From NCBI RefSeq assembly GCF_000019905.1, contig NC_010556.1, positions 2,816,001 through 2,880,000 of the forward strand: a stretch of DNA of 64,000 nucleotides, in the 5' to 3' direction. The position numbers were made by a program, and so were the translations under genes. Positions within the stretch are counted from its first letter, which is position 1; each line of letters opens with the position of its first letter. The DNA is from Exiguobacterium artemiae 255-15. GTDB lineage: Bacteria; Bacillota; Bacilli; Exiguobacteriales; Exiguobacteriaceae. Below the pieces are notes generated by a model. It saw only the letters and a list, made by a program, of their open reading frames with translations. It was not told the origin of the DNA and searched no databases. Positions 52,065 through 61,123 of the stretch are shown one piece after another.

Positions 52065-52598
52065 TTAATAATATGGACGAATCATCACATACACGATGAC
52101 ACCCGTCAGACTGACATATAACCAAAGCGGCATTGTAAAACGGGTCCACTTTTTATGTTTCTCAAAGTTTTGATTCAAGGCATGAGCGAGTGACATCAAG
52201 ACGAGCGGGACGATAATCGCCGCCAAAATGATATGCGAAATGAGAATAAAGAAGTAGACGGGACGGACAAATCCTTCGCCGCCGAATTTCGTTGATTCAC
52301 TGACCGCATGATACGTCACGTACGAAATCAAGAATAACGTCGTCGTCGTGATGGCACCGCCGATGAAACGACGGTGATTGATCCGGTTGCCCCGGCGGAT
52401 CGAAATCCAGGCACCGAGCAACAGCATAAAGGTAAAGCTGTTAAAGATCGCGTTTAAAAAAGGAAGCAGCGTCCAGTCAAACCCGTCACCGACCTGAACA
52501 GGCGGTGCAAAAAACAACAGTGCGACCAACAGATTGATGACGAGCGTCAAGAGGATGACGACCGGAACGAAATTACGTTTTTTAGCAGATTGTTGCAT
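52065..52598 (-). CDS. DUF420 membrane protein (CtaM/YozB-like)
   Basis: 177 residues, five membrane segments. LPFLNAIFNSFTFMLLLGAWISIRRGNRINHRR, YVTYHAVSESTKFGG and ILISHIILAAIIVPLVL match DUF420, whose members (CtaM, YozB) assist assembly of haem-copper oxidase. Conserved His in these segments could bind copper or haem. AAGGAGAA lies in the end of the preceding gene, 3 bp upstream. Confidence 0.88.
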   Translation of the reverse strand: MQQSAKKRNFVPVVILLTLVINLLVALLFFAPPVQVGDGFDWTLLPFLNAIFNSFTFMLLLGAWISIRRGNRINHRRFIGGAITTTTLFLISYVTYHAVSESTKFGGEGFVRPVYFFILISHIILAAIIVPLVLMSLAHALNQNFEKHKKWTRFTMPLWLYVSLTGVIVYVMIRPYY

Positions 52599-52601
52599 GT
52601 A

Positions 52602-54029
52602 TTATTCTCCTTGTTTCCAATCAAAGTATCGTTTTAACCATTTTGGCAATGGACCGTCAAACAGACGTTCACGCCAGTAAAGATCGGCGGCACGCTGGAC
52701 GGCTGCTCCCCGGATCGGGTACGGATGCACGACACGTGACAGCTGACCGACTTTATCTTTGCGAGCCATCGCATACACGACTTCCTGCATCCATTCACCG
52801 GCCTGTTCGCCGATGGCATGGGCACCAATCAATTTCCCGCGTTTATCGGCAATCAGTTTGACATGCCCTTCTGTCCGGCCGTTGATGACAAACCGGTCGA
52901 CTTCATCCAGTCCGGTTTCGTAGACTTTGATGTCGCTGTACTTTTGACGGGCTTCTTCTTCCGTCAGTCCGAGGTGGAACAGTTCCGGTGTCGTAAACGT
53001 CACCCACGGAACGGCACGGTAATCCGGTTTGGTCCGTAAACCGAACAGAGCGTTTGTGACGACGGTTTTTCCTTCAAGACCTGCGACATGCGTAAACGGT
53101 AACGATTGAATCGTATCACCGACCGCAAAGATATGACGTTGATTCGTCCGAAGTGAACCGTCAACTTGAACATAACCTTTTTCAACATGGACGCCGGCAC
53201 GGTCGAGACGTAACGCATCAATCCGCGGCTTGCGACCGACCGCAACGAGGACGGCATCTGTTTCAATGACACGGGACTCTTCACCGGTTTTGACCGTAAC
53301 TTCGATTCCTTTTGCCGCTTTACGGACACTTGTCACCGTCGTATCCAAATGGAGCGTCAATTCCTGTTCAATTTGCCGTTGTAACACTTCGACCATACTG
53401 CGGTCTTCTTTCGGCATCAGTGATTTGGCACCTTCAATCACGGTTACTTCCGTTCCGAGATGCGCATAAGCTTGCGATAATTCAAGGCCAATCGCACCGC
53501 CGCCGATAACGAGTAATCGTTCCGGACGTTCCGTTTGTTCAAAAATCGTCTCATTCGTTAAGTACGGAATCGTATCGAGACCCTCAATCGGTGGAATAAT
53601 CGGCTGTGATCCGGTCGAAATCGCGAATTTCTCTCCGACGACCAACTGCCCCGCCACTTCCACTTCATTGGCACTCAAGAAACTGGCTTCACCGATATAG
53701 ACATCCACGCCTAAATCCTTAAACCGTTTTGTTCCGTCATGCGACTGGATGATGTTCCGGGCACGGTCAACGCTTGCTTTCGTCTTGCTGTAGACCGCTT
53801 CCCCGTTCAACGTCACATTGTATTTGGCGGCTGTCTGCTTCATGACATGAACATCGTGTGCCGCTTCAATCAATGCTTTTGACGGGACACAACCGTAATG
53901 CAGGCAATCACCGCCGAGATGCGTATGTTTTTCAATTAATGCGACGTGTGCGCCGAGACTGGCAGCCCCTGCTGCAATCGTCATTCCAGCTGCTCCGCCG
54001 CCGATTACGACCAACTGATAACTTTTCAT
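52602..54029 (-). CDS. FAD-dependent pyridine nucleotide-disulfide oxidoreductase (mercuric-reductase/LpdA-like)
   Basis: 475 residues. VIGGGAAGMTIAAGA, redox-active pair Cys42/Cys47 in GGDCLHYGCVPSK, NAD-binding GGGAIGLELSQAYAHLG, NIFAVGD-type FAD motif and a C-terminal HPYPIRGAA with the active-site His. It lacks MerA's C-terminal Cys pair. Not with any 2-oxoacid dehydrogenase genes, so a disulfide or metal reductase role is more likely than LpdA. It overlaps the DUF1499 gene by 4 bp. Confidence 0.87.
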   Translation of the reverse strand: MKSYQLVVIGGGAAGMTIAAGAASLGAHVALIEKHTHLGGDCLHYGCVPSKALIEAAHDVHVMKQTAAKYNVTLNGEAVYSKTKASVDRARNIIQSHDGTKRFKDLGVDVYIGEASFLSANEVEVAGQLVVGEKFAISTGSQPIIPPIEGLDTIPYLTNETIFEQTERPERLLVIGGGAIGLELSQAYAHLGTEVTVIEGAKSLMPKEDRSMVEVLQRQIEQELTLHLDTTVTSVRKAAKGIEVTVKTGEESRVIETDAVLVAVGRKPRIDALRLDRAGVHVEKGYVQVDGSLRTNQRHIFAVGDTIQSLPFTHVAGLEGKTVVTNALFGLRTKPDYRAVPWVTFTTPELFHLGLTEEEARQKYSDIKVYETGLDEVDRFVINGRTEGHVKLIADKRGKLIGAHAIGEQAGEWMQEVVYAMARKDKVGQLSRVVHPYPIRGAAVQRAADLYWRERLFDGPLPKWLKRYFDWKQGE

Positions 54030-54403
54030 CGGGAAGCCTCCTTATAGCGTGCCGAGATGTCTTCCATTCGTTTGCGGTTGACGCCCCAGTCGGAATAGCC
54101 GACGCGGGAAGCTGAACGGAAATGGATTTGTTGAGAAGACTCGTCGAAGTAAAATTCAACATCATCTTTAAAACGAAACACTTTACTCGAGAAGATGGAA
54201 TGAATGTACGTCGAATCTTCTTTGACTACTTTCACCCGCTCAAGACTTTGAAGAATCCGCATGATTTGAAATTTTGATTCTGCTAGATTTCCGTGAAAAG
54301 GTAAAGGTGTCATCTTCAACGCTTCTTTATCCGTCTGTGTCGATACCGCGTTCGGTTTCCCTGTGAGCGGACTTAATTTGCCGTTCGATACGCCAAGTGC
54401 CAT
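54026..54403 (-). CDS. DUF1499 family protein
   Basis: 125 residues. The end FYFDESSQQIHFRSASRVGYSDWGVNRKRMEDI is the DUF1499 signature; the rest (LESTIAL-type, KFQIMRILQSLERVKVVKEDSTYIHSIFSSKVFRFKDDVEFYF) is the small beta domain. GGAGG is 8 nt before ATG 54403. First gene of a coupled operon with the disulfide reductase and DUF420 protein. Function unknown. Confidence 0.85.
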   Translation of the reverse strand: MALGVSNGKLSPLTGKPNAVSTQTDKEALKMTPLPFHGNLAESKFQIMRILQSLERVKVVKEDSTYIHSIFSSKVFRFKDDVEFYFDESSQQIHFRSASRVGYSDWGVNRKRMEDISARYKEASR

Positions 54404-54500
54404 GACTGATTCCTCCATTCGTTTCGTCTTGCTGTGAATCATGATTCTGATTTTACTTTACCAGTTCAGTTTCGAAAGCGCTTCTCATTTGACTTTTCCG

Positions 54501-55886
54501 TTATGCTTTCGTGACCGGCAACAGGATGGTCGCAATGGCTCCGCCTTCCGGTTGGTTATCGATGAACAATTTCCCTTCATGGGCTTCCACCAGTTCCCGG
54601 CAAATCGCCAGTCCGAGTCCTGTTCCACCTTTCCCTTTTTGGACCTGATAAAACTTCTCCGTCACGTGGCGGAGATGATTTTTCGGAATCCCGGGACCTT
54701 CATCGCTGAAGGATAAAAAGAGGACACGTTCCGAACGGACAAGACGGATCGTAATTTCACCGTCAACCGGCGAAAAGCGGATTGCATTGTCGAGCAAATT
54801 CAAAAAGACCTGTTTCAAACGGTTCTCATCATATAAACCGACGACCTGTGCCGGTAATTTCCGGATGATCCGGATGTTTTTCTCCTCCAGCTTTTGCCGG
54901 AGTTGCGCCGTCACCGTCTCGATGACTTCCGTCAGATTCACTTCCTGCCGGTACAGAACTAAACGACTCGTTTCGAGCTTTGAAAAATCCAGTAACTGTT
55001 CGACGAGGGAAATCAGGCGTTCGGTTTCGGAATGGATGATCCCCATTCCGAGCGAGGCTTCTTCCGGCAATCGTTCCGGCTCTGCGAGCAACGTTTCACT
55101 CCACCCTTTGATCGAGGTCAAAGGTGTTCGCAACTCATGCGAAATACCGGAAATGAACTCATCTTTTAACGTTTCCTGTTGTTTGATCTGTTGTCCCATA
55201 TAGTTGATCGTCCGGGCCAGCTCCCCCAGTTCAAACGTATACTCTTCATTGACTTTGACATCATAATGCTGTTTGGCAATTTGATCGGACGCACCGATGA
55301 CTTCCTGAATCGGACGAACGATCGACGATACGAGACGGGACGAATAAATGTAGGCCAGTCCCCAAATGACGACACCTAACAGGAGAATCGCCAAACAAAT
55401 TTCAATGACCCGCTGATCGATTTTCGCAAGCGACGTCGTATAACGCAGTGCTCCCGTCGTCTGTCCGAAAGAAACAATCGGTTCCGTCACTTCAAGCAGA
55501 TGTTCCCCTGTCGTCGGATCATCATAACGTTTCGTGATTGTTCCCCCGCTCAACAGACGGGTCACTTCCTGTTTCGTCATGTTTCGTTTTGAGACGAATC
55601 CCGTCGACGAATAGCGGGGAATCCCCTTCGCATCTAGGACTTCGATTTCTGCATCCGTGTAGGCATAGGAATCGAGTACGTCATGAATCGTCGCCTCTGA
55701 ATCTTGAAAATCATAGGCAAGACCGCTGTTCGCAAATAAGACGGCACTGGCATTCGCATGTCGTTTCAAGACATCGGTCGCCGTCACATAATAATAGTTA
55801 TACGTCACGAAGGATAAGATTCCGATGACGAGCAGCACCGTCACCGTGATGATCGTCATGAACCGCATCAAAATCTGTCGTTTCAT
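54501..55886 (-). CDS. Membrane sensor histidine kinase
   Basis: 461 residues. TM1 (11-31), a ~125-residue outer domain, TM2 (~160-180), HAMP, HisKA with GISHELRTPLTSIKGW and HATPase (LLDNAIRFSP, DEGPGIPK, GGTGLGLAIC). It phosphorylates the response regulator whose gene overlaps by 4 bp. Signal unknown; the lipoprotein at the head of the operon may contribute. Confidence 0.93.
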   Translation of the reverse strand: MKRQILMRFMTIITVTVLLVIGILSFVTYNYYYVTATDVLKRHANASAVLFANSGLAYDFQDSEATIHDVLDSYAYTDAEIEVLDAKGIPRYSSTGFVSKRNMTKQEVTRLLSGGTITKRYDDPTTGEHLLEVTEPIVSFGQTTGALRYTTSLAKIDQRVIEICLAILLLGVVIWGLAYIYSSRLVSSIVRPIQEVIGASDQIAKQHYDVKVNEEYTFELGELARTINYMGQQIKQQETLKDEFISGISHELRTPLTSIKGWSETLLAEPERLPEEASLGMGIIHSETERLISLVEQLLDFSKLETSRLVLYRQEVNLTEVIETVTAQLRQKLEEKNIRIIRKLPAQVVGLYDENRLKQVFLNLLDNAIRFSPVDGEITIRLVRSERVLFLSFSDEGPGIPKNHLRHVTEKFYQVQKGKGGTGLGLAICRELVEAHEGKLFIDNQPEGGAIATILLPVTKA

Positions 55887-56575
55887 TTTTCGTTACGCCA
55901 CTTATAGCCATGACCCCACAACGTCTCGATGAATTGGGGTTCCGCTGGATTTTCTTCGATTTTCTGACGCAACCGGCGAATGTTGACGTCGACCGTCTTA
56001 CGATCTCCGAAATAATTTTCGCCCCACACCGCATCGAGCAACTCATCCCGCGACATGACTTGATCTTCATTTTTGATGAAATGGCACAACAAATCATATT
56101 CCGTCGGTGTGACTTCGACATCGACTCCTGCTTTTTGCACCCGCTTCGCTCCGAGATCAATCCGAAATGGTCCGGAGACCAGTTCACGCGGTTGTTTCCG
56201 GCGGCGGAGCGTCTCGACCCGGCGGAGCAGGGATTGAATACGTGCCAACAGTTCAGCCGGACTGAACGGCTTCGCAATATAATCATCCGCCCCGACGCTG
56301 AGTCCCATGACTTTATCTTCTTCGCGCGTTCGCGCAGTCAGCATGATGATGCCGACAACTTCATCTTTCGAGCGGGCCTGTTCGCAGACCGCGAATCCGT
56401 CGACTTCGGGCATCATGATGTCGAGCAGCAGGATATCGAACGTCTGCTGTTCAAAATAGTCCAGTGCTTCCCGTCCGTTCTCCGCTTCAATCACTTCATA
56501 TCCTGCACGTTTTAAATTAATGACGATGAAACTGCGAATCGCATGTTCATCCTCGGCCACTAATATTTTAGTCAT
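55883..56575 (-). CDS. OmpR/PhoB-family response regulator
   Basis: 230 residues. Receiver with ILVAEDEHAIR, Asp in LLLDIMMPEVDG and Lys in YIAKPF; C-terminal winged helix (VTPTEYDLLCHFIKNEDQV, DVNIRRLRQKIEENPAEPQFIETLWGHGYKW). Cognate to the overlapping kinase. 24 bp after the lipoprotein gene. Confidence 0.95.
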   Translation of the reverse strand: MTKILVAEDEHAIRSFIVINLKRAGYEVIEAENGREALDYFEQQTFDILLLDIMMPEVDGFAVCEQARSKDEVVGIIMLTARTREEDKVMGLSVGADDYIAKPFSPAELLARIQSLLRRVETLRRRKQPRELVSGPFRIDLGAKRVQKAGVDVEVTPTEYDLLCHFIKNEDQVMSRDELLDAVWGENYFGDRKTVDVNIRRLRQKIEENPAEPQFIETLWGHGYKWRNEK

Positions 56576-56599
56576 CTTATTTTCCTCCTGCTTTTTCCT

Positions 56600-57862
56600 T
56601 TATTCCACGAGTGCTACGTTGGCAGCGTACTCTTCATAGGATTGATTGGTCGAGATGACATACACGTAATCAATGCCTTCTTTGATTTTTTTCTTGCGAT
56701 GACTGGCGATGTATTGCGTCTTCGGAATGATTTCGAGCTCAAAATCAATCGTCCCGGTATCCCGGTTGATGAACCGGACCCGGTTGTCCTTTTTCTCAAT
56801 CGTTTCACGCGTCGCCCAGTTTGCCGGGAAACGCATCACGAAATTGTATTCGAGATCGATGTATTGCTCTTCCCGAAGTTCAAAGCCGCTTTCGAGAAAT
56901 GGTTGCACGTCGGCGCCATTCCAAGCGTAATATGCCGTAATCCGCGGTTTTTCTTCGGCCGCGCGTCCGATGCTTCCGTCAGGCGTATATTGATGCGCAA
57001 ATTCGATGACACCGTCCTGATCGACATCTTTCGGGAACGTATACATCGGCTCGACGATTTCTGATGTCTCACCCCAACGGATGGGTGTCAGCCGGGTTTC
57101 TTCAAGCTGAAAGACCAGCAGATGCATCTTGGCTTCACGGGTAAAGGAGACGAATACCCCTTTTTTCTTGGCCGGATTGACGGTATCGATTTCAAACAGG
57201 TCATGATCCGCAAACAAATCACCGTCTTTGACCGGCAGTGTGATGTCTTGCCGGTTGGTCGGATTTAAGGCTTCTTCATAATATATGAGTTCTGTCGTCT
57301 GTTCTTTTTTGAGCAACACCATATCCTGACGTCGATCCTGATTCAAATCGGCAATCGTCAATCGATCATATGTATCGATTTTCGTAACGTGAATCGATGG
57401 CTTCATCAAATCTTTCAGGAGATAAACGGTATTCTTTTCAAGACTCGTCACACCAATCATCAGTTGATTCGACTTTTGGGATTCATCCAGGATGACATGG
57501 AGCTGGTCAATCGATCGGCCTGTCGCAATCGGCTGGCTGACACGCAACACCCACTTCTTTTTCAGGCGTTCATGTACCAACACTCTGATTTGAAATGCTC
57601 CCTGATGTTCAATCCGGTAAAACGTAATGGCTTCGTCCCGCCCATCCCGGTTTAAATCAATCAATTCATACAGCCTGGAAATGGATTGATTACGCGGCGC
57701 CACGATTTCCGCCTCTGTCGGCAAATCGGTATCAATTCTTGCTTTTAATGACTTTTCCCATTCCGGTAAAGCCGGGTGCTCCAGCAAGGAAGCAGGATGA
57801 GGCAGTGTAAGACCACATCCGGCCAAATATAGGGTCGATAAGAAAATTATAAAATATTTCAT
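56600..57862 (-). CDS. Lipoprotein with FG-GAP/VCBS-like repeats
   Basis: 420 residues. Signal peptide with lipobox LYLAGC; Cys16 would be lipidated. Three blocks with Asp-rich calcium-type loops DLNRDGRDEA, DLNQDRRQDM and DVDQDGVIEF point to a beta-propeller of FG-GAP type on the outer face of the membrane. ATG 57862 is 9 nt after AAAGGA. First gene of the operon with the two-component system, so it may be its accessory sensor. The last ~110 residues form a separate domain. Confidence 0.8.
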   Translation of the reverse strand: MKYFIIFLSTLYLAGCGLTLPHPASLLEHPALPEWEKSLKARIDTDLPTEAEIVAPRNQSISRLYELIDLNRDGRDEAITFYRIEHQGAFQIRVLVHERLKKKWVLRVSQPIATGRSIDQLHVILDESQKSNQLMIGVTSLEKNTVYLLKDLMKPSIHVTKIDTYDRLTIADLNQDRRQDMVLLKKEQTTELIYYEEALNPTNRQDITLPVKDGDLFADHDLFEIDTVNPAKKKGVFVSFTREAKMHLLVFQLEETRLTPIRWGETSEIVEPMYTFPKDVDQDGVIEFAHQYTPDGSIGRAAEEKPRITAYYAWNGADVQPFLESGFELREEQYIDLEYNFVMRFPANWATRETIEKKDNRVRFINRDTGTIDFELEIIPKTQYIASHRKKKIKEGIDYVYVISTNQSYEEYAANVALVE

Positions 57863-57928
57863 CAGACTTAAATCCTTTCCATACATGCTCTTCTCAAACT
57901 TTATCACACTCTTTCAAGCGAGAGTATA

Positions 57929-57957
57929 TTGTGGAATAAGAGTCAACTTGTTAAGAT
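57929..57957 (+). promoter_or_regulatory. Promoter of the HAD phosphatase gene
   Basis: -35 TTGTGG (57929-57934) and -10 TAAGAT (57952-57957), 17-bp spacer, 30 bp before the ATG. Confidence 0.6.
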
Positions 57958-57987
57958 GTAACAGATATTCGAAAGGGGTTTATATTT

Positions 57988-58794
57988 ATGGCTTACGAAA
58001 TGATTGTACTTGATCTTGACGATACATTATTGACGAGCGACCACACGATTTCTCCAAAAACAAAACAATCGTTACTCGATGCACAGCGTCGCGGAAAAAA
58101 AGTCGTGCTCGCGAGCGGCCGTCCGACTTACGCGATGATTGATTTGGCAAAAGAGCTCGAACTTGCCCGCTACGGCAGTTATATTCTGAGTTTCAACGGG
58201 GCTTCGATCATCGACTGTAAAACAAACGAGTCCCTGTTCTCCAGTACCCTTCTTCCGGAAACCGTACATCGCCTTTACGATTTAAGTAAACGTGAAAATA
58301 TCGATATCCACACATATGTCGGGCACGAGATTTTTACGGAACGGGCTAACGAATTTTCGACGATTGAAGGCGAACTGACAGGAATGGATGTCATCACGGT
58401 TCCGGACTTCAAGGCAGCCATTACAGAACCGGTCGTCAAGTGTTTGATGCTTGCGGAAGAAAATCGTTTGGCGGAAGTCGAGCTGAAACTTCAGCTTGAG
58501 TTAGCCGGTGAGCTCGCCGTCGCCCGCTCCAAACCGTTTTTCCTCGAATTTACGGAGGCCGGCGTGACGAAAGGAACAAGTCTCGCGTTGCTGGCTGAAC
58601 GCCTCGGGATCAAACAGGCAGATGTCATCGCGTGCGGAGACGGCAACAATGATTTATCGATGATTGAATGGGCCGGTCTTGGTGTTGCCATGGCAAATGC
58701 TGCCGATACCGTCAAAGAAAAAGCCCAGTACATGACTGCCTCTAATGATGAAGACGGCATTGCCCTCGTCATCGAAAAATTCATGATGGACTGA
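57988..58794 (+). CDS. Cof-type HAD-family phosphatase
   Basis: 268 residues. DLDDTLLTSDHTIS (nucleophile and acid Asp), ASGRPTYA, a C2B cap domain, and ACGDGNNDLSMIEWAGLGVAMANA (Mg2+ and Lys region). It dephosphorylates sugar phosphates or FMN-like substrates; the substrate is not predictable. GAAAGGGG precedes ATG. Confidence 0.92.
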   Translation: MAYEMIVLDLDDTLLTSDHTISPKTKQSLLDAQRRGKKVVLASGRPTYAMIDLAKELELARYGSYILSFNGASIIDCKTNESLFSSTLLPETVHRLYDLSKRENIDIHTYVGHEIFTERANEFSTIEGELTGMDVITVPDFKAAITEPVVKCLMLAEENRLAEVELKLQLELAGELAVARSKPFFLEFTEAGVTKGTSLALLAERLGIKQADVIACGDGNNDLSMIEWAGLGVAMANAADTVKEKAQYMTASNDEDGIALVIEKFMMD

Positions 58795-58796
58795 AC

Positions 58797-58842
58797 AAAA
58801 AAACCAATCCACTCCATTGTTGTCGGAGTAGATTGGTTTTTT
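58797..58842. terminator. Shared bidirectional terminator
   Basis: AAAAAACCAATC...GATTGGTTTTTT stem between the HAD and ung genes. Confidence 0.92.
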
Positions 58843-58848
58843 GGGATG

Positions 58849-59508
58849 TCAGGAGATACACCAGTCGATCGGTGTTCGATTTTGTTGCTGCAACCAGTCG
58901 TTCGTTTGCGAGTACGGCCGGCTGCCGAAAAACCCGCGGCTCGCCGAAAGCGGACTCGGATGAACGGATTCGAGAACAAGGTGCCGATTCGTATCAATCA
59001 AACTCTTTTTACTTTTCGCATGGTTTCCCCAAAGAATGAATACAATCGGTTGTTCCTGTTGTCCAAGCACTTCGATGACGCGATCCGTAAACGATTCCCA
59101 ACCTTTTTTGGCGTGAGAACCCGCTTTTCCTGCTTCGACTGTCAAGGACGTATTCAGTAAAAACACACCTTGGTTCGACCAGGCTTCCAGATTACCCGTC
59201 GTCGGTGCAGGACATCCGAGATCGGACATTAATTCCTTGTACATGTTACGTAAGGACGGCGGAATTGCAACCCCGTCATTGACGGAAAAACTCAGTCCAT
59301 TCGCCTGATTCGGTCCGTGGTACGGATCCTGCCCCAAGATGACGCAACGGACATCCTGCGGTGCCACCGCGTCAAAGGCATGGAAAATCCGATCCTTCGG
59401 CGGATAAACCGTCGTTTCCCGGTAAGCAGTCTTGACGAAATCCCAGAGCCGGATAAAGTAGTCTTTTTCTTTCTCTTCTTTTAAAATCTCTTGCCAGGCT
59501 GTATGCAT
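58849..59508 (-). CDS. ung: Uracil-DNA glycosylase
   Basis: 219 residues. Catalytic Asp61 in GQDPYHGP, the NTSLTVEAGK and the His in HPSPLSASRGFFG loop identify family 1 UDG, which removes uracil from DNA. ATG 59508 is ~9 nt after AAGGAG; the frame extends to 59637 without a site. Confidence 0.97.
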   Translation of the reverse strand: MHTAWQEILKEEKEKDYFIRLWDFVKTAYRETTVYPPKDRIFHAFDAVAPQDVRCVILGQDPYHGPNQANGLSFSVNDGVAIPPSLRNMYKELMSDLGCPAPTTGNLEAWSNQGVFLLNTSLTVEAGKAGSHAKKGWESFTDRVIEVLGQQEQPIVFILWGNHAKSKKSLIDTNRHLVLESVHPSPLSASRGFFGSRPYSQTNDWLQQQNRTPIDWCIS

Positions 59509-59588
59509 CCCGTTCGCTCCTTTTTCAGTCTCAAGCCCCTGTTCGTCCGGCCTGATTCTGCTATGATGGTATATGAGGTGGAATAAAG

Positions 59589-60311
59589 ATGATTCAAACA
59601 ATTCAGTTGTTCGGGTTGCCTTTTGTCGATGCAACACCGTCGCATTGGTATACCCATATTAAAACGATTTTACACAATAACGAAAAGGCTTTTCTCGTCA
59701 CCGCTAATCCGGAACTCGTTTTACGGTCTTTGCGTGATCCCGCGTACAAGCATATTTTACAACAAGCGACGTTCATCACGCCTGACGGAATCGGCGTGAC
59801 GGCAGCCAGTAAACGGATGGGGAAACCGCTCACTGCGACATTACCCGGCATCGAGACGGCCCGTGAACTGCTCCGGACTGCCGATGCTTTAAAAAAACGT
59901 GTCTTTCTGCTCGGCGGTCGTCCGGAAGTCATGAAGTCGCTGATTCAGCAATTATCGATTCGTTTTCCTGATATCCAGTTCGTCGGAACCTTTCACGGAT
60001 TCGGCAAGGAAGAAGAAGCCGCAAAAGCAATCCGGTCGGTCGAAGCGGATTTGATTTTGGTCGCTCTCGGGGCACCGAAACAGGAAGAATGGATTGCCTC
60101 TGTTTACGATCAGGTCGACCGCGGACTTTTCATCGGTGTCGGTGGTGCCTTTGATGTCTGGTCGGGTCACAGTAAACGGGCGCCCAAATTATTCCGGCAG
60201 TTAAAGTTGGAATGGCTGTACCGGATTTCGAGTCATCCGCGCGGACTCGAGAAATTGAAGGATTTACTCCTGTTTGCGTCTCTCGTCTTACGGAAAAAAA
60301 CGCATCTGTAA
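59589..60311 (+). CDS. WecG/TagA-family glycosyltransferase
   Basis: 240 residues. TANPELVLRSLRDPAYKHIL, FITPDGIGVTAASKRMG, FLLGGRPEV and GVGGAFDVWSG are the family signature; TagA adds ManNAc to GlcNAc-PP-undecaprenol in teichoic acid linkage-unit synthesis. No other teichoic acid genes lie nearby, so the exact product is uncertain. GAGGTGG precedes ATG. Confidence 0.9.
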   Translation: MIQTIQLFGLPFVDATPSHWYTHIKTILHNNEKAFLVTANPELVLRSLRDPAYKHILQQATFITPDGIGVTAASKRMGKPLTATLPGIETARELLRTADALKKRVFLLGGRPEVMKSLIQQLSIRFPDIQFVGTFHGFGKEEEAAKAIRSVEADLILVALGAPKQEEWIASVYDQVDRGLFIGVGGAFDVWSGHSKRAPKLFRQLKLEWLYRISSHPRGLEKLKDLLLFASLVLRKKTHL

Positions 60312-60315
60312 ACAA

Positions 60316-60355
60316 AAAATACCCGCTGTCCGGTTGAACGGACAGCGGGTATTTT
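60316..60355. terminator. Shared bidirectional terminator
   Basis: AAAATACCCGCTGTCCG/CGGACAGCGGGTATTTT perfect stem. Confidence 0.97.
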
Positions 60356-60361
60356 CGTTTC

Positions 60362-60994
60362 TTATGCGTTGACTGTTGAGAATGAACGGCCAAGTTCTTT
60401 TGCTTTTGCGATTGCTTCTTCTTTAATTTCTTCTGCTTTTTCTGGGTTCATTGCCATACCTTCGATGAACAATGAGTTGTAGTCTGTTACACCAGTGAAA
60501 GCAAGTGCTTGACGGAGGTAGTCATCACCGAAGTTGAGGCCAGAACCAGTGTAGACACCGCCTGTTGCCTGGATGTGGAGCGCTTTTTTGCCTTCCATCA
60601 ATCCTTTAGGACCTTCTGCCGTGTAAGCAAATGTTTTACCTGCAAGAAGAACGCTGTCGATGTACATTTTAAGACGTGCTGGGAATGAGAAGTTCCACAT
60701 TGGCGTCACGAATACGTATTCGTCCGCTTCCATGTACTGCTCAAGGTGTTTCGTCATTGTACCGACTTTAGCGATTTCTACTTCTGAAAGCTCTTCGCCT
60801 GTAGCGAATTTGCCCCATGCGCTGAGTACGTCTGTATCGATTTCTTGGACATCTTCTTTATATAGATCAAGAACTTGGACTTCAGCGTTCGGGTTAGCTG
60901 CTTTGTAGCTTTCGAGGAAAGCTTCACCAGCTTGAAGGCTGAATGAATGTTCTGTTGATTTCGGGTTTACAGTTACATAAAGTAATTTAGTCAT
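60362..60994 (-). CDS. azoR: FMN-dependent NADH-azoreductase
   Basis: 210 residues of flavodoxin-like fold. LLYVTVNPKSTEHSFSLQAGEAFLE binds the FMN phosphate; MWNFSFPARLKMYIDSV and ATGGVYTGS are family motifs. It reduces quinones and azo dyes with NADH, protecting against electrophiles. The promoter and direct-repeat operator lie upstream, and a MarR gene follows on the same strand. Confidence 0.93.
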   Translation of the reverse strand: MTKLLYVTVNPKSTEHSFSLQAGEAFLESYKAANPNAEVQVLDLYKEDVQEIDTDVLSAWGKFATGEELSEVEIAKVGTMTKHLEQYMEADEYVFVTPMWNFSFPARLKMYIDSVLLAGKTFAYTAEGPKGLMEGKKALHIQATGGVYTGSGLNFGDDYLRQALAFTGVTDYNSLFIEGMAMNPEKAEEIKEEAIAKAKELGRSFSTVNA

Positions 60995-61016
60995 TTTTAT
61001 TTCTCCCTTTTATTTA

Positions 61017-61063
61017 AAGTAAATTCTGTAAGTAAATATACCAACACCATTTTCTTTTGTCAA
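61017..61063 (-). promoter_or_regulatory. azoR promoter with a downstream direct-repeat operator
   Basis: A perfect -35 TTGACA (61058-61063), 17-bp spacer and -10 TATATT (61035-61040). Just past it, AAGTAAAT occurs twice (61017-61024 and 61030-61037, plus strand), a likely repressor site over the start point. Confidence 0.65.
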
Positions 61064-61088
61064 TTAGTTTGATTTCAAAGAAAGCAAC

Positions 61089-61123
61089 AAAAAAAGCTTA
61101 ATCAGGATGATTAGGCTTTTTTT
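61089..61123 (-). terminator. Terminator overlapping the end of the MarR gene
   Basis: AAAAAAAGC/GCTTTTTTT stem with TAATCA/TGATTA pairing; its arm covers the last MarR codons. Confidence 0.85.

Noticed and set aside
51433-52149. 238-codon antisense open frame over motB
   Set aside because: Shadow of MotB and the terminator region; product has no recognisable fold and no start signal.
54460-54480. cre-like CGAAAGCGCTTCTCA before the DUF1499 gene
   Set aside because: The spacing of CG to the flanking TG and CA does not fit on either strand; one base too many.
55910-56515. 201-codon plus-strand frame over the response regulator
   Set aside because: Lies wholly within a well-supported OmpR-family gene on the other strand.
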